Notes: generated from the sequence alone by a model not told the origin. A DNA stretch of 64,000 nt from Pirellulales bacterium (GCA_017853835.1 JAFMIU010000007.1:24892-88891), one strand, 5' to 3'. Positions 37,186 through 47,328 are shown, numbered from the stretch's first letter. Numbers and translations are program-made.

Positions 37186-39747
37186 TCACACCGGCGACCA
37201 CGGGCATTCCCACCGCCACCGAGACTCGGCTGTCCAGCGGTGATAGGTGTCGCCCTCGCGCACGATCAGGGTGAGCCAGCCATGCGACACCAGATTCCTC
37301 ACGCCGACATGACGGTCGAGGACGGCCTGCACGCTCGCTCGTGGGGCTTCCACCACAACACACAGCCGAAGTGGCTCATGCCGCAGCTGCTCGCCGTCTG
37401 ACACCGACTGCCAAGGGAGGCCGGTCATCAGATCACCACCGTTGCCAAGCAGCACACCCACCTGTCCCGTGACATTGTGGATCAGCTTGTTGCCACTGCC
37501 AAAAGCACGGTTGTCGACGGATGAGGCGTAATACTGCAGGTTGATCCAGCTCGTGACCACCATGGGAGCGGTGAGGATCAGCTCCAGCACCGACCCGTCA
37601 GGATCGCTTGCATGCTCGTAGCTGTGGAGAAACGTACGGCCGTCGAGTCGCATTCCGATGGTGCGCGACCGAGGAGCAATGATGAAGGCCGCATTGTTGG
37701 CCAATCCCCACTCCGGCCGAACCTCCGACCAGTCGCGGCTTCGTCGGAGGACGTCGGCCTTGACGGCTGCCGAGTCGTCCGGCGACTCCGGGCCGGCAAC
37801 GAGCAGCGGAGCCCGCTCCAGCCGCGTGGCCTGGCCAGCCTGCTCGAGCCAGCCGCGAACCGTCGCAAACTCCGCCGCATGGGTCCCGGGAACCGAGGCG
37901 GCCTCCGGAAACTCAATCTCATCGGTGGTGGTGACATGCACCGCCGCCATGAACCAGGTGTCGTCGGGGATCACGATGCCGCGAGAGGCAAGACCGGACC
38001 GCACCTTCGGGTCGTTCAGCAACGCCGCGGCGACCCGCGCGTTGGGCTCCCCGGAGTGCCCGCCGCACGCACCGCAATCGAGGCCAGCCCGATACGGATT
38101 GTTCACCACGTGGGCACCATGACCGCAGAACACCACGATGCGGGCGAAGCCATGCCGAAGGCCAAGGTTTTTGAGCATCCCTGCGGCGAGATCGACCTGT
38201 CGCTCAAATGACACGGCATCGGGGCCAGCCATCTCGACGACCGGAATGAGCGAACCCGATTTCCCGCCCGGCACGCCGTCGCCGGCTGACGACATCACAG
38301 GCTTCGTCAGACCCCAGGAATCGCCGATGAGCTTGGGCAGATAGCCCAGCCCGAGCGACTCCACGAATGAGAAACAGGACGTGGCCGAGGTTTGAAAAGC
38401 CTTCCACGCTTTGCGGGCTGCTCGGATTAGGCCCCGTTGTGAGATGGCCCGTCGAACACCAGCGGCATTCAGAGACACCGGCCGCTCGTGAACGCGAATG
38501 GCGGGCTTGAGCAGCACCGGACACTGGTCGCTGCCACGCTGGTCTCCAAACGGCACGTATTCCAAAGGCATGCCAAAAAAGCCTGCGAAGCCAAAGGTTT
38601 CCAGGGCCGGACTTGCCGACTCGAGATGCCGACGAAAAACCTCCGAGCGAACGTCGATACAAAACACCATCTGAAGGGTTTTCCGCGACGACGCGATCGT
38701 GCCAGTCGAGGTCGATCGCCCAGCCATCGCCTCGCACAGCCGCCGCCGGTAGGCGATCTCGGCGGCCACCTGAAACAGATACCGCGCGAGCACGCCGGAA
38801 CTGGGGGCCGTTTCCGCGGCCGACTCCGACAACGGGCAGATGGCGTCGGCCTCGGCGATCACGTCAGGGCAGGTTTCAGCGAGTGCGGCGTCGTAGGCCA
38901 GCCGAATCGCCAACAGGCCAACGAGATGCTCATCGAGCGTGCCGCCATCAGCTGTTTCAGCCATCCAGAGGCGATACCGTAGGAACGAGGCCCAGCCCGC
39001 CATCGACAGCAGTTCACAGAGCATGAACTTCCGCCAGTGTTCCTCGGGGATTGCCAGTTGCAGTAGGAGGGACGCCACGGCCTGTTCGGGGTCGGCCGGC
39101 AGGCTTCCCACGAACGAACGAAAGCCCTTGATGCCGAGGAGGTCCATTCGCCGACTGATGCGAGCCGACTCCCGCCATGCCTCGAACAGCGGCAGGTGCT
39201 TCCAGGGGCTCGGCCAGGCGGCCTGACCGCGGTCGTAGTGGGCGGCGCAATGCCGGGAGATGTCGGTCACGATGTGGCTCGTCCAGCTGCTGGCGAGCCT
39301 TCGATCGACCGCTTCAGCGACGGTGTGGTAGCGGCGCTCAGCCTGCGGTGGGGTGGTGGCCGCGTCGTGCAGAGATCGGTTGAGATCATGCGGTGAACGA
39401 TCGGCGTAGTGCTCGGGATACTCCTCCCGACACTGGTCAAGCGATTTCTCCACATCGGCCGTTGTGATATCCCCGCGCACGAAGAGATCGATGAGCCGGC
39501 TCGCCGGTGGGAGGGTGTCACACTCCCGCACGTCGCGCAGCAGCGCCCGGGCGTCGAGAAACCGCCGATCCGCGAGGCCTTGGAAGGGGTTGACGGCAAC
39601 GTAGTCTTGCAGCGGCCACACGGGGGCGACGAGGCCACGAATATCGGCGATGGCCTCCATCACCCGGTCGATGTGGGATGGGAGGGCTGTCGGCCGAGGG
39701 GCCAGCAGGGGAGATGAAGCCGCGAAGGAGGTGGAGGCCATGGTCAA
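37186..39747 (-). CDS. dabA: DabA-type inorganic carbon transporter subunit (DUF2309/UPF0753)
   Basis: 'VWPLQDYVAVNPFQGLADRRF', 'MVFCIDVRSEVFRRHLE', 'VFCGHGAHVVNNPYRAGLDCGACGGHSGEPNARVAA', consistent with the beta-CA-like metal site. Confidence 0.9.
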   Translation of the reverse strand: MTMASTSFAASSPLLAPRPTALPSHIDRVMEAIADIRGLVAPVWPLQDYVAVNPFQGLADRRFLDARALLRDVRECDTLPPASRLIDLFVRGDITTADVEKSLDQCREEYPEHYADRSPHDLNRSLHDAATTPPQAERRYHTVAEAVDRRLASSWTSHIVTDISRHCAAHYDRGQAAWPSPWKHLPLFEAWRESARISRRMDLLGIKGFRSFVGSLPADPEQAVASLLLQLAIPEEHWRKFMLCELLSMAGWASFLRYRLWMAETADGGTLDEHLVGLLAIRLAYDAALAETCPDVIAEADAICPLSESAAETAPSSGVLARYLFQVAAEIAYRRRLCEAMAGRSTSTGTIASSRKTLQMVFCIDVRSEVFRRHLESASPALETFGFAGFFGMPLEYVPFGDQRGSDQCPVLLKPAIRVHERPVSLNAAGVRRAISQRGLIRAARKAWKAFQTSATSCFSFVESLGLGYLPKLIGDSWGLTKPVMSSAGDGVPGGKSGSLIPVVEMAGPDAVSFERQVDLAAGMLKNLGLRHGFARIVVFCGHGAHVVNNPYRAGLDCGACGGHSGEPNARVAAALLNDPKVRSGLASRGIVIPDDTWFMAAVHVTTTDEIEFPEAASVPGTHAAEFATVRGWLEQAGQATRLERAPLLVAGPESPDDSAAVKADVLRRSRDWSEVRPEWGLANNAAFIIAPRSRTIGMRLDGRTFLHSYEHASDPDGSVLELILTAPMVVTSWINLQYYASSVDNRAFGSGNKLIHNVTGQVGVLLGNGGDLMTGLPWQSVSDGEQLRHEPLRLCVVVEAPRASVQAVLDRHVGVRNLVSHGWLTLIVREGDTYHRWTAESRWRWECPWSPV

Positions 39748-39817
39748 TTCTCCTCAGAGAAGGGGGAAGGTGGTGAAGGTTGGGTGTGAACGGCTCGGAG
39801 ACGCACGGGGCTCGACG

Positions 39818-41431
39818 TCAGGGAACGGGGGCCGACAGGCCCCAGACCCAGGCGGTGAGCCGACGGGCCGGCACGTCGCAGTACAGTCCGTTGGCGGCGT
39901 GTACATAGAGGCTCCGCACGAGCGGCAGCCTCGTCAGCGTCGCGGTTGCCGCCTGAAGGGCGAACACTCCGAGAAAGCCCGAGATCACGATGCCAACGAC
40001 GACGAGATCCAGGGTCGACACTGGACCGGCTCCATGGGCGATGGCGGCTGAAGCGAGAAGCCGATCCATGCCAGAGGAAGCCGTGGCATACGCCAGGCTG
40101 ACGCCTGCGGCCGAAGCGACGCCACCGAGGGCGAGTTGCCACGATCCAGCAAGCAGGCCTTGCCAGACGAGTGTCGTCAGAGCGAGGGCCACGACCGCCA
40201 GGAGGACCAGACCGCCGGGCTTCACGCTCGGGTCGATCCCCAAGGCGGCGAATGAGCCGACGGTGATGGTGATCGCCAGGGCGAGGGAGACCGGAAGAAG
40301 GGCAAACCGCCAGACTCCTCCGACGACAGGCTTCGCGGGCGATTTCATCGTGGCGGCCGAATCGAGCACGCTGCCAGACGACAGAAACGCATGCGCCTTG
40401 TAGAGCGAATGGGCGACGATGTGAAGCAGCGCCGTCGAAAACGCCCCCAGGCCGCACTGGAGCATCATGAATCCCATTTGGGCGATCGTGGAGAAGGCCA
40501 GTGATCGCTTGATGCTCGTTTGCGTGAGCATCACGATGCCGCCGAACAACGCCGTGATCGCACCCATCAGCGCCAACATGTCGAGCGCCACGTGCGAGAG
40601 CGACACGAGGGGGCTGAGACGGATCACCAGGAAGCCGCCGGCGTTGATGATGCCGGCATGCATCAGCGCCGAGACCGGAGTTGGGGCCTCCATCGTGTCT
40701 GGAAGCCAGCTGTGGAAGGGAAACTGGGCGGATTTCGTCATCGCGCCGAGCACGAAGAGAATGCCGATTGCTGACAGCACGGGCGAGGGTGAACCTCCAC
40801 TGGCGCGAATGGCATCAGCCTCGTGGAAGATGGCCGAATAGTCGCTGCTGCCAAAATGCCAGATCGTCAGCGCGAGCGCCGCGACGAGCACGCCGTCGCC
40901 GAGCCGGCTGATCAGGAACTTCTTGCGAGCCGCCCAGATGGCCCAGGGACGGTCGGGGTAGTGCTGCAGCAGGTGATGAAGGCCGTAGCTGGTGAGCATC
41001 CATGCCGCCGTCAACATGACGAGGTTCCGGGATACGATGAGCAGGAAGACCGCTCCCAACGTGACTGCGAGCCACTTGAAAAACCGACCTTGGCCGGGTT
41101 CGCCCGCCAAGGCACGGGCGGCGAATCGGGCAATCACCAGGCCGATCAAGGAGGTGAGGAGCAGCATGACGCCGGTGACCGCGTCGACAAAAACGCCGAC
41201 GTTGAGCGGGAACGGCCCCGGGGCGGCCCAGAACACGTGATCGGCTGGGCCGCTGAGCCAGAGCAGCACGGCCACGCCGCCGGCCGCAGCCAGCGCGAGC
41301 GCCGAAAGCCTGGTGACGGCGGCCCGGACAACGGCCGGGTGACGTTCGGCAACGGCCGCCGGCACGATTCCAGCGGCCAGGAGCAGGGCGGCCGGGATCG
41401 CCGCGATGATAGGCAGGATTGGGGTGGTCAT
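39818..41431 (-). CDS. dabB: DabB-type proton-conducting NuoL-like membrane subunit
   Basis: 'WMLTSYGLHHLLQHY', 'KSAQFPFHSWLPDTMEAPTPVSALMHAGIINAGGFLVIRLSPL', 'AHSLYKAHAFLSSGSVL'; adjacent to and co-oriented with dabA. Confidence 0.85.
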   Translation of the reverse strand: MTTPILPIIAAIPAALLLAAGIVPAAVAERHPAVVRAAVTRLSALALAAAGGVAVLLWLSGPADHVFWAAPGPFPLNVGVFVDAVTGVMLLLTSLIGLVIARFAARALAGEPGQGRFFKWLAVTLGAVFLLIVSRNLVMLTAAWMLTSYGLHHLLQHYPDRPWAIWAARKKFLISRLGDGVLVAALALTIWHFGSSDYSAIFHEADAIRASGGSPSPVLSAIGILFVLGAMTKSAQFPFHSWLPDTMEAPTPVSALMHAGIINAGGFLVIRLSPLVSLSHVALDMLALMGAITALFGGIVMLTQTSIKRSLAFSTIAQMGFMMLQCGLGAFSTALLHIVAHSLYKAHAFLSSGSVLDSAATMKSPAKPVVGGVWRFALLPVSLALAITITVGSFAALGIDPSVKPGGLVLLAVVALALTTLVWQGLLAGSWQLALGGVASAAGVSLAYATASSGMDRLLASAAIAHGAGPVSTLDLVVVGIVISGFLGVFALQAATATLTRLPLVRSLYVHAANGLYCDVPARRLTAWVWGLSAPVP

Positions 41432-41493
41432 GACCGGCAGGCTCCAAAAAGCGCTTCCAAAGACGCGAAATCGGTGCAGCGAAATATAAACCG

Positions 41494-41507
41494 CGACACC
41501 AATGTCG
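41494..41507. promoter_or_regulatory. Candidate operator: CGACA-CCAA-TGTCG inverted repeat in the dabB/wHTH divergent intergenic region
   Basis: Perfect 5-bp arms read directly; functional role is inference. Confidence 0.3.
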
Positions 41508-41655
41508 TCAATAACAGGTCGTAAAACTTGAAAAATCCGACGATTTGGCGAGGCGAATTCGGGGCCTTCAGTCAACCCTGGACAGTTGGGGGATTTGTTA
41601 TGCTGCCACCGCCGTCGGCAGGAGCCGGCGTTTCTCTCCTGATGTCACCCGCGCT

Positions 41656-42012
41656 ATGAGCCGCCCCCGTCCCATCCCAGCTGGCCGTGCCGGCCGCCCC
41701 CGGCCGTCGCCGCGACGCAAGTCACTTGTTGCTGCCGCCGAGCCGCCACCCCGGTGGACGTTTTTGACCAACCATGCCCACGTGATGATCCTGCTCTCGA
41801 AAAACCCCTCGATTGTGTTGCGCGAGGTGGCGACGCTTGTGGGCATCACGGAACGAGCCGTCCAGCGGATCATCGCCGACCTGGAACGCGACGGGTTTCT
41901 GCAGCGTGAAAAGATCGGGCGTCAAAACTCCTACCGAATCCGCGTCGGCCAATCCTTACGACATCCGATCGAGGCGCACCGCACCATTGGCGACCTGATC
42001 GAGTTGATTTGA
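41656..42012 (+). CDS. Winged helix-turn-helix transcriptional regulator
   Basis: '[46 protein letters not shown]'. Confidence 0.8.
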   Translation: MSRPRPIPAGRAGRPRPSPRRKSLVAAAEPPPRWTFLTNHAHVMILLSKNPSIVLREVATLVGITERAVQRIIADLERDGFLQREKIGRQNSYRIRVGQSLRHPIEAHRTIGDLIELI

Positions 42013-42024
42013 CGATGGTCGGCA

Positions 42025-43026
42025 CTACACGGTGCTGGTCCACTGCCGCCATTTGCGCTTCAGGCGGCGGCGGATGCTGCCGAGGGCGTCGGGCACGCGG
42101 TCAAGCGCGAGCGATCGGGCAAGGCTTTGCCGCCGGCCCACCGGTTCGATCGGCGTTTCGATGATCTCCACGAGCCGGGCGAGCACCACGTCGTCGCTCA
42201 CGCACGGCGGGATGCGGTTGTTTCGGAGCCACGGTTGCCCAAGCATCTGCCGAAGGAGGTCGGGATCGCGGTCGATCGCCACCACCCGCTCCACGAGTTC
42301 GTCGAGCATCGCCGAGGTGCGGCGAGCGCCGCAGTCGTGTGCCGACACAAAACTTCGCGTGTCGAAGTCGCGTCCGACAAGTGGATCGCCCCAATAAATC
42401 GGAATCGAATCGACGAGCATCGGCTCCGCGATCTTTTCCGTCGTGTAGCCCGGATGTGATTCGTTCTCGAAGGCGATGGTAAACCGGCACTCTCGCAGAA
42501 ATGCCTGCTTGTCGGGCACGCGGTAGCCCAGGGTGTTCATGACCTTGCCACCCGAATCGACCGGCTTGTATTTCGAGAGCCGCCGAAAAAACTCGTTGCG
42601 AATGCGGCAGAGGGGGTTTGAGACGACGAAGCCGCAGAATCGTGTTTTGGAGGCAAGAACCCGATCGATGTCATAGTCGGCAGGCTTCACCAGCCGCGAT
42701 GGATCGACGTAGAAGGGCCAGTGCGGCAGCCGGTAGTGCCGCGGGTGGGGGTCGTGTTCAAAGGTGAAGGCCCAGTCGGTGGCCAGCCAGTCGGCCGGGA
42801 CGTTTTCGCCCGTGTAGAAGATCCGCACGCACTCATGCCGCCGGTGGTCGTGCCGCCCCTTGCCGATGCATGAATGGATCAGAATGTCGGGTCGAGCGCA
42901 GACCACCACGTCATAGCGCCGCGCGAGCAACCGCGTGAAGTAGTTGTCGCTGGGATTGAACGAGTCCCAGAAGCCCGTGAACCCAAGGCGGAGGGGTGGA
43001 CGCGGTGAGGAGGTGAGGGCATTCAC
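42025..43026 (-). CDS. Glycosyltransferase family 10 (fucosyltransferase-like)
   Basis: 'FYTGENVPADWLATDWAFTFE', 'CRFTIAFENESHPGYTTEKIAEPMLVDSIPIYWGDP' matches the GT10 signature. Confidence 0.85.
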   Translation of the reverse strand: MNALTSSPRPPLRLGFTGFWDSFNPSDNYFTRLLARRYDVVVCARPDILIHSCIGKGRHDHRRHECVRIFYTGENVPADWLATDWAFTFEHDPHPRHYRLPHWPFYVDPSRLVKPADYDIDRVLASKTRFCGFVVSNPLCRIRNEFFRRLSKYKPVDSGGKVMNTLGYRVPDKQAFLRECRFTIAFENESHPGYTTEKIAEPMLVDSIPIYWGDPLVGRDFDTRSFVSAHDCGARRTSAMLDELVERVVAIDRDPDLLRQMLGQPWLRNNRIPPCVSDDVVLARLVEIIETPIEPVGRRQSLARSLALDRVPDALGSIRRRLKRKWRQWTSTV

Positions 43027-43589
43027 GCCGGCATGGTATCCGGCCGCGGCCCACCTTGCCCCCCACCAGCCACGGGTCTATAAGTAAGGACCGAGGGGAG
43101 TGCGAGGCGGACGATGGTGAAGTGCTTTCGATTTCTGGGCCGAACTGTCGCCGTGAGGACCCGTGTCTGCTCTGGCCTCCTGATGGTCGCCGCACTGGTG
43201 CCCGGTGCCGTGGCCACTTGCCTGTCTGTGATTCCGGCGGACGCCGTCGAAACCCTCGAGGCCGACCCCATCGAGCATGAGGGAGTCGATTCCGACATCG
43301 CGGTCGTCATGGTGTCGAGTCGTCCACGGTGCGCTCGGGTTTTCCACCATCATCTCAGCCAGAGGTGTCCTGCTGTCGCTGCAGGAGCTCGGCACGGAGA
43401 GCTTCGGTCGGCATTGGTCGCGGTTGTGTCAGGCCACCGCCTCTCCAACGGTCTTTTGGCTCCGTTGCGGTGTTGAGTGTCGCCCGGGGCTTTCGGCCCA
43501 AGCGACACCGCGCCCCTCCCATCGCCGGGCGGGCGTGAATGCCTTCTGGCGTTTCGCCGGATGGCCGTTCTTTCACCTCGAGGCCATGT

Positions 43590-45878
43590 ATGACCACCTC
43601 TGATCCTTCGCCGCGGAGCCTGTTTTCGTCGAACCACGTCGCCCAGGACCTCCTGGCAGGACTCGTGGTGTTTTTCGTGGCGTTTCCCCTATGCCTTGGC
43701 ATCGCCATGGCCTCGAATGCCCCGCCGCTCGCTGGCGTCATCGCCGGGGCGGTGGCCGGCGTGCTCGTCGGCTGGCTGGGCGGCTCGCAGGTGGCCGTGT
43801 CGGGACCGGCGGCGGGCCTGACGGCGGTCGTGGCGATCGAGATCGCGACGCTCGGGTCGTTCGAAGCGCTGCTCGTGGCCGTGATCGTGGCCGGGCTGTT
43901 TCAGATTCTGCTGGGCATCGCCCAGGCAGGGTTCATCAAGTCGTTCGTGCCCACGAGCGTTGTGCGCGGCTTGCTGTCAGCGATTGGCGTCATTCTGATC
44001 CTCAAGCAGGTTCCCCACTTGCTCGGCCGCGATATCGATCCTGAAGGCGAGATGTCGTTTTTTCAGCCTGACCGATTCAATACGTTCAGCGAGCTCGGCG
44101 AGGCGCTTCTCCAGTTTCATCCCGGCGCCACGGCGGTCGGGGCCGTGTCGCTGGTGGTGCTGGCGCTCTGGGGCCGAAGCCGCGTCGCGACGGCTACGCA
44201 CGTGCCCGCGCCGTTGATCGTGGTGCTTCTGGGCGTGGCGGTGTCGTTTGTGCTGAACACGTTCGGCGCTCCCTGGGCGATCGAGGCGTCGCACCGCGTG
44301 CAGGTGCCCGTTGCCGGGTCCACCAAGGAGTTTTTTGCGCTCCTGCACACACCCGACTTCGCGCACATCGGAAACCCTGCGATCTACACGGCCGGATTGA
44401 CCATCGCCGTGGTCGCCTCCCTCCAAGCGCTCCTCACGCACGAGGCCGTCGATCGGCTCGATCGCAGGCGTCGCAGCACGCCACCGAATCGTGAGCTGAT
44501 CGCCCAGGGAGTGGGCAACTGCGTATCGGGTCTTTTGGGTGGCCTGCCGATCACGTGTGAGATCGTGCGGTCGAGCGTGAACGTGGAAGCCGGGGCGCAG
44601 ACCAAACGGGCCACGATCGTGCACGGGGTGCTCCTCGCCGCGGCGATCATGGTGTTTCCCCAGCTCATCAACCTCGTGCCACTCTCCTGCCTCGCCGCCA
44701 TCCTGATCGTGACGGGACTTCGCCTCGCGAGTCCGGCGGTGGTCGGCTCGATGTGGCGGGCAGGCGTGTATCAGTTTGTGCCGTATGCGGCCACGCTCGT
44801 GGGGATCGTGTTTTCTGATCCGCTCCGGGGCATCCTCGTCGGCCTTCTGGTGAGCACGGGATTCATCCTGTGGAGCAATCTGCGCCGGCCGATGCGACTC
44901 GTCGTGGAGCACCATCTCGGTGGGGACGTGACGCGGATCGAGCTGGCGAATCAGGTGAGCTTTCTCAACCGAGCCGCCATGAAGCGAACGCTCGACGCCG
45001 TGCCGCCGGGCCGGCACGTGCTGATCGACGCGAGGCACTCGGTCTTTATCGACCCCGACATCCTGGAGCTGATCCGGGAGTATCGCGACACGATCGGCCC
45101 CGCTCGCGGCGTGGAGGTGAGCACCCGAGGCTTCAAGCCGAAGTATGCGATCGAGGATCGGATCCAGTTTGTCGACTTCTCGACCCGCGAACTGCAGCGA
45201 GACCTCACGCCTGCGGGAGCGTTGGGCTTCCTGCGCGAGGGCAACGAGAGATTTCGAACCGGCAAGCAGCTGAAGCGAGATCTGAATCGGCAGATGGTGG
45301 CGACCGCGGTGGGACAGCATCCGATCGCCGTGGTGCTCAGCTGCATCGATTCACGGTCGCCGGCGGAGCTGCTCTTCGATCTCGGCCTGGGGGATGTTTT
45401 CAGCGTGCGCGTGGCGGGCAACATCTGCACACCGGAGGTGCTCGGAAGCATGGAGTTTGCCTGTGCCGTGGCAGGGGCGAAGCTCGTCGTGGTGCTCGGC
45501 CACACCCGATGCGGGGCGGTGAATGCGGCCGTGAAGGCGGCCTGCAATCCCGGGCTCGACGTGGCACCAGGCTGCGGCCATCTCGTGCCGATCGTGGAGG
45601 CGATCAGCCGAGCGGTCGACGACGAAACCTGCCGGCCGTGGGCCCATGCCACGGCAACTCAGCAGGAGGCGATGGCGGATGAGGTGTCTCGTCGGAATGT
45701 GGCGCTGACCGTGGGCAGGGTGCTCGACACCAGCCGCGTGATCCGCGACCTCGTGGCCGCGGGCAATGTTGGCATCGTGGGCATGCTGTATGACATCTCG
45801 AGCGGGTCGACCTGGATGGTGGATGGCACGGCAGCCGGCCTGCCCCCCGACATCATCGCGTCGCTTCCCCGGCGGTAA
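43590..45878 (+). CDS. SulP-family anion transporter fused to a C-terminal beta-carbonic anhydrase
   Basis: SulP: 'NHVAQDLLAGLVVFFVAFPLCLGIAMASNAPPLAGVIAGAVAGVLVGWLGGSQVAVSGPAAGL'; CA: 'AVVLSCIDSRSPAELLFDLGLGDVFSVRVAGN' and 'VVLGHTRCGAVNAA'. Confidence 0.9.
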   Translation: MTTSDPSPRSLFSSNHVAQDLLAGLVVFFVAFPLCLGIAMASNAPPLAGVIAGAVAGVLVGWLGGSQVAVSGPAAGLTAVVAIEIATLGSFEALLVAVIVAGLFQILLGIAQAGFIKSFVPTSVVRGLLSAIGVILILKQVPHLLGRDIDPEGEMSFFQPDRFNTFSELGEALLQFHPGATAVGAVSLVVLALWGRSRVATATHVPAPLIVVLLGVAVSFVLNTFGAPWAIEASHRVQVPVAGSTKEFFALLHTPDFAHIGNPAIYTAGLTIAVVASLQALLTHEAVDRLDRRRRSTPPNRELIAQGVGNCVSGLLGGLPITCEIVRSSVNVEAGAQTKRATIVHGVLLAAAIMVFPQLINLVPLSCLAAILIVTGLRLASPAVVGSMWRAGVYQFVPYAATLVGIVFSDPLRGILVGLLVSTGFILWSNLRRPMRLVVEHHLGGDVTRIELANQVSFLNRAAMKRTLDAVPPGRHVLIDARHSVFIDPDILELIREYRDTIGPARGVEVSTRGFKPKYAIEDRIQFVDFSTRELQRDLTPAGALGFLREGNERFRTGKQLKRDLNRQMVATAVGQHPIAVVLSCIDSRSPAELLFDLGLGDVFSVRVAGNICTPEVLGSMEFACAVAGAKLVVVLGHTRCGAVNAAVKAACNPGLDVAPGCGHLVPIVEAISRAVDDETCRPWAHATATQQEAMADEVSRRNVALTVGRVLDTSRVIRDLVAAGNVGIVGMLYDISSGSTWMVDGTAAGLPPDIIASLPRR

Positions 45879-45911
45879 GTGGTGGCCCACGGCTCGCTCG
45901 CATGCCGATCC

Positions 45912-45953
45912 GGTCCAAGCCCAAGGCCGTAAGGCCTGGGAAACGCCACGCTA
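45912..45953 (-). repeat. REP-like hairpin unit 5
   Basis: ggtccaagcccaaggccgtaaggcctgggaaacgccacgcta. Confidence 0.75.
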
Positions 45954-46014
45954 CGACGGCCAGGATTGTTGTGTCGAAATGCCTGATTGCCCGTGTCACC
46001 TGACCCAACGACCC

Positions 46015-46174
46015 TAGAGCGCGTCTGAGATACGTGTATCGCCGGCTCGGGGGCGGCAAAAGTCTCGTCGCCGGGGCGAGGATACGCCCAAGGCTCCTCG
46101 AGCGTTCGCCGACCCCCTCGCCTACCCGCTCAGGATTATCAACTCGTCGCTACACGTAGCGGAGATGCGCTCTA
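46015..46174. mobile_element. Possible MITE-like element with imperfect terminal inverted repeats
   Basis: Left end tagagcgcgtctgagatacgtgta (46015-46038) versus reverse complement of right end tagagcgcatctccgctacgtgta (46151-46174): 20/24 match by eye. Confidence 0.4.
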
Positions 46175-46180
46175 AACGTG

Positions 46181-46223
46181 ATGGCCAGCGTGGCCCACGG
46201 CTCACGCCGTTGGGCTTGGACGG
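46181..46223 (+). repeat. REP-like hairpin unit 6
   Basis: atggccagcgtggcccacggctcacgccgttgggcttggacgg. Confidence 0.8.
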
Positions 46224-46334
46224 GCACATCAGATCCACGCCGAGCGATGCCGCACGCGTTTGGGCTTTTCCGGAAAAACCCGGTCGGGATACGCTATGCC
46301 CCTCGGGCCCACGACCTCCGCGAAAGGATTCGCC

Positions 46335-47243
46335 ATGCGTTGCCACCCCGCCATTCGATCCGTGCTTGCTCTTGTGGCCCTTGCCGCGGCCGCTCGCCCC
46401 GCGCTCGCCCAGATGCAGATGAGTGGCGGCCAGGCCGAACTGCAAACCGTGAACTCGGCCCGTGAGACGCTCGACGAGTTTAGCAGTCTCGCGATCGAAT
46501 CGATCCCGCCGGCGATGTTTGGCAAGGCCGAAGGCGTGGCCATCTTCCCCGACATGATCAAGGGAGGATTCATCCTTGGCGTCAACTACGGCAAGGGTGT
46601 GCTCCTCGTTCGCCGCCCCGACCGATCGTGGAGCCCGCCGGTGATGGTGACGATGGGCGGAGGTAGCCTTGGCTTTCAGGCGGGTGTGCAGTCGGCCGAC
46701 ATCGTGCTGATCTTCGCAACACCCCGCAGCCTCAATGGCATTCTCAACGGGCAGAAGGTGACGCTCGGCGCCGATGCCTCGGTCGCCCTTGGCCCGATCG
46801 GCCGCCAGGCCAATGCCGGCACCGATGCCAAGCTCGGCGCCGAGATCTATTCCTATGCGAGAAGCCGCGGGCTCTTTCTGGGCGTGTCGATCAATGGTGC
46901 CGATCTTTCGGTCGACAACAACGCCGACGCCATGCTCTACGGACGATTTGGCGTGACGCCGGCCGATGTCTTCGCGGCCCGCGGCCTCGCCTTCCACAAC
47001 GAAGTAAAACTGCTCATCGACGATCTCAATGCACGTAGCCAGATGGCCACCGCGCCCGTGGCGGTGCCGCAGCCGATGCCTGCCGTGGCACCCGTGTCGC
47101 AGCCGGCAGTGACACCGGTGGGAGGATTTCCCACGCTGCCGCAGCCGGCCGCACCGCAGGGCCCCGTGTCACCCGTGACCGGTGCCACGAACACTCCGTA
47201 CGGCGCGGAGCCTGGCGACCCGCCGCTTGTGCCGGTGAAGTAG
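46335..47243 (+). CDS. SYLF/Ysc84 lipid-binding domain secreted protein
   Basis: Signal peptide 'RSVLALVALAAAARPALAQ'; 'GKAEGVAIFPDMIKGGFILGVNYGKGVLLVRR', 'GSLGFQAGVQSADIVLIFATPRSLNGIL'. Confidence 0.85.
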   Translation: MRCHPAIRSVLALVALAAAARPALAQMQMSGGQAELQTVNSARETLDEFSSLAIESIPPAMFGKAEGVAIFPDMIKGGFILGVNYGKGVLLVRRPDRSWSPPVMVTMGGGSLGFQAGVQSADIVLIFATPRSLNGILNGQKVTLGADASVALGPIGRQANAGTDAKLGAEIYSYARSRGLFLGVSINGADLSVDNNADAMLYGRFGVTPADVFAARGLAFHNEVKLLIDDLNARSQMATAPVAVPQPMPAVAPVSQPAVTPVGGFPTLPQPAAPQGPVSPVTGATNTPYGAEPGDPPLVPVK

Positions 47244-47328
47244 GGGCCGGGAAGTTTCACGGCTCACACGGTCGACCGTGGACGGGGCGCGCACGCTGGT
47301 GGCACATGACCCAACGATCCCCGGCGGA

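Noticed and set aside
43114-43476. 120-aa plus-strand ORF with signal-like N-terminus upstream of the SulP-CA gene
   Set aside because: No recognisable family and the C-terminal half changes character; could be a degraded gene but support is too weak to call.
43977-45320. 447-aa minus-strand ORF over the SulP-CA gene
   Set aside because: Shadow ORF, composition typical of antisense high-GC sequence.
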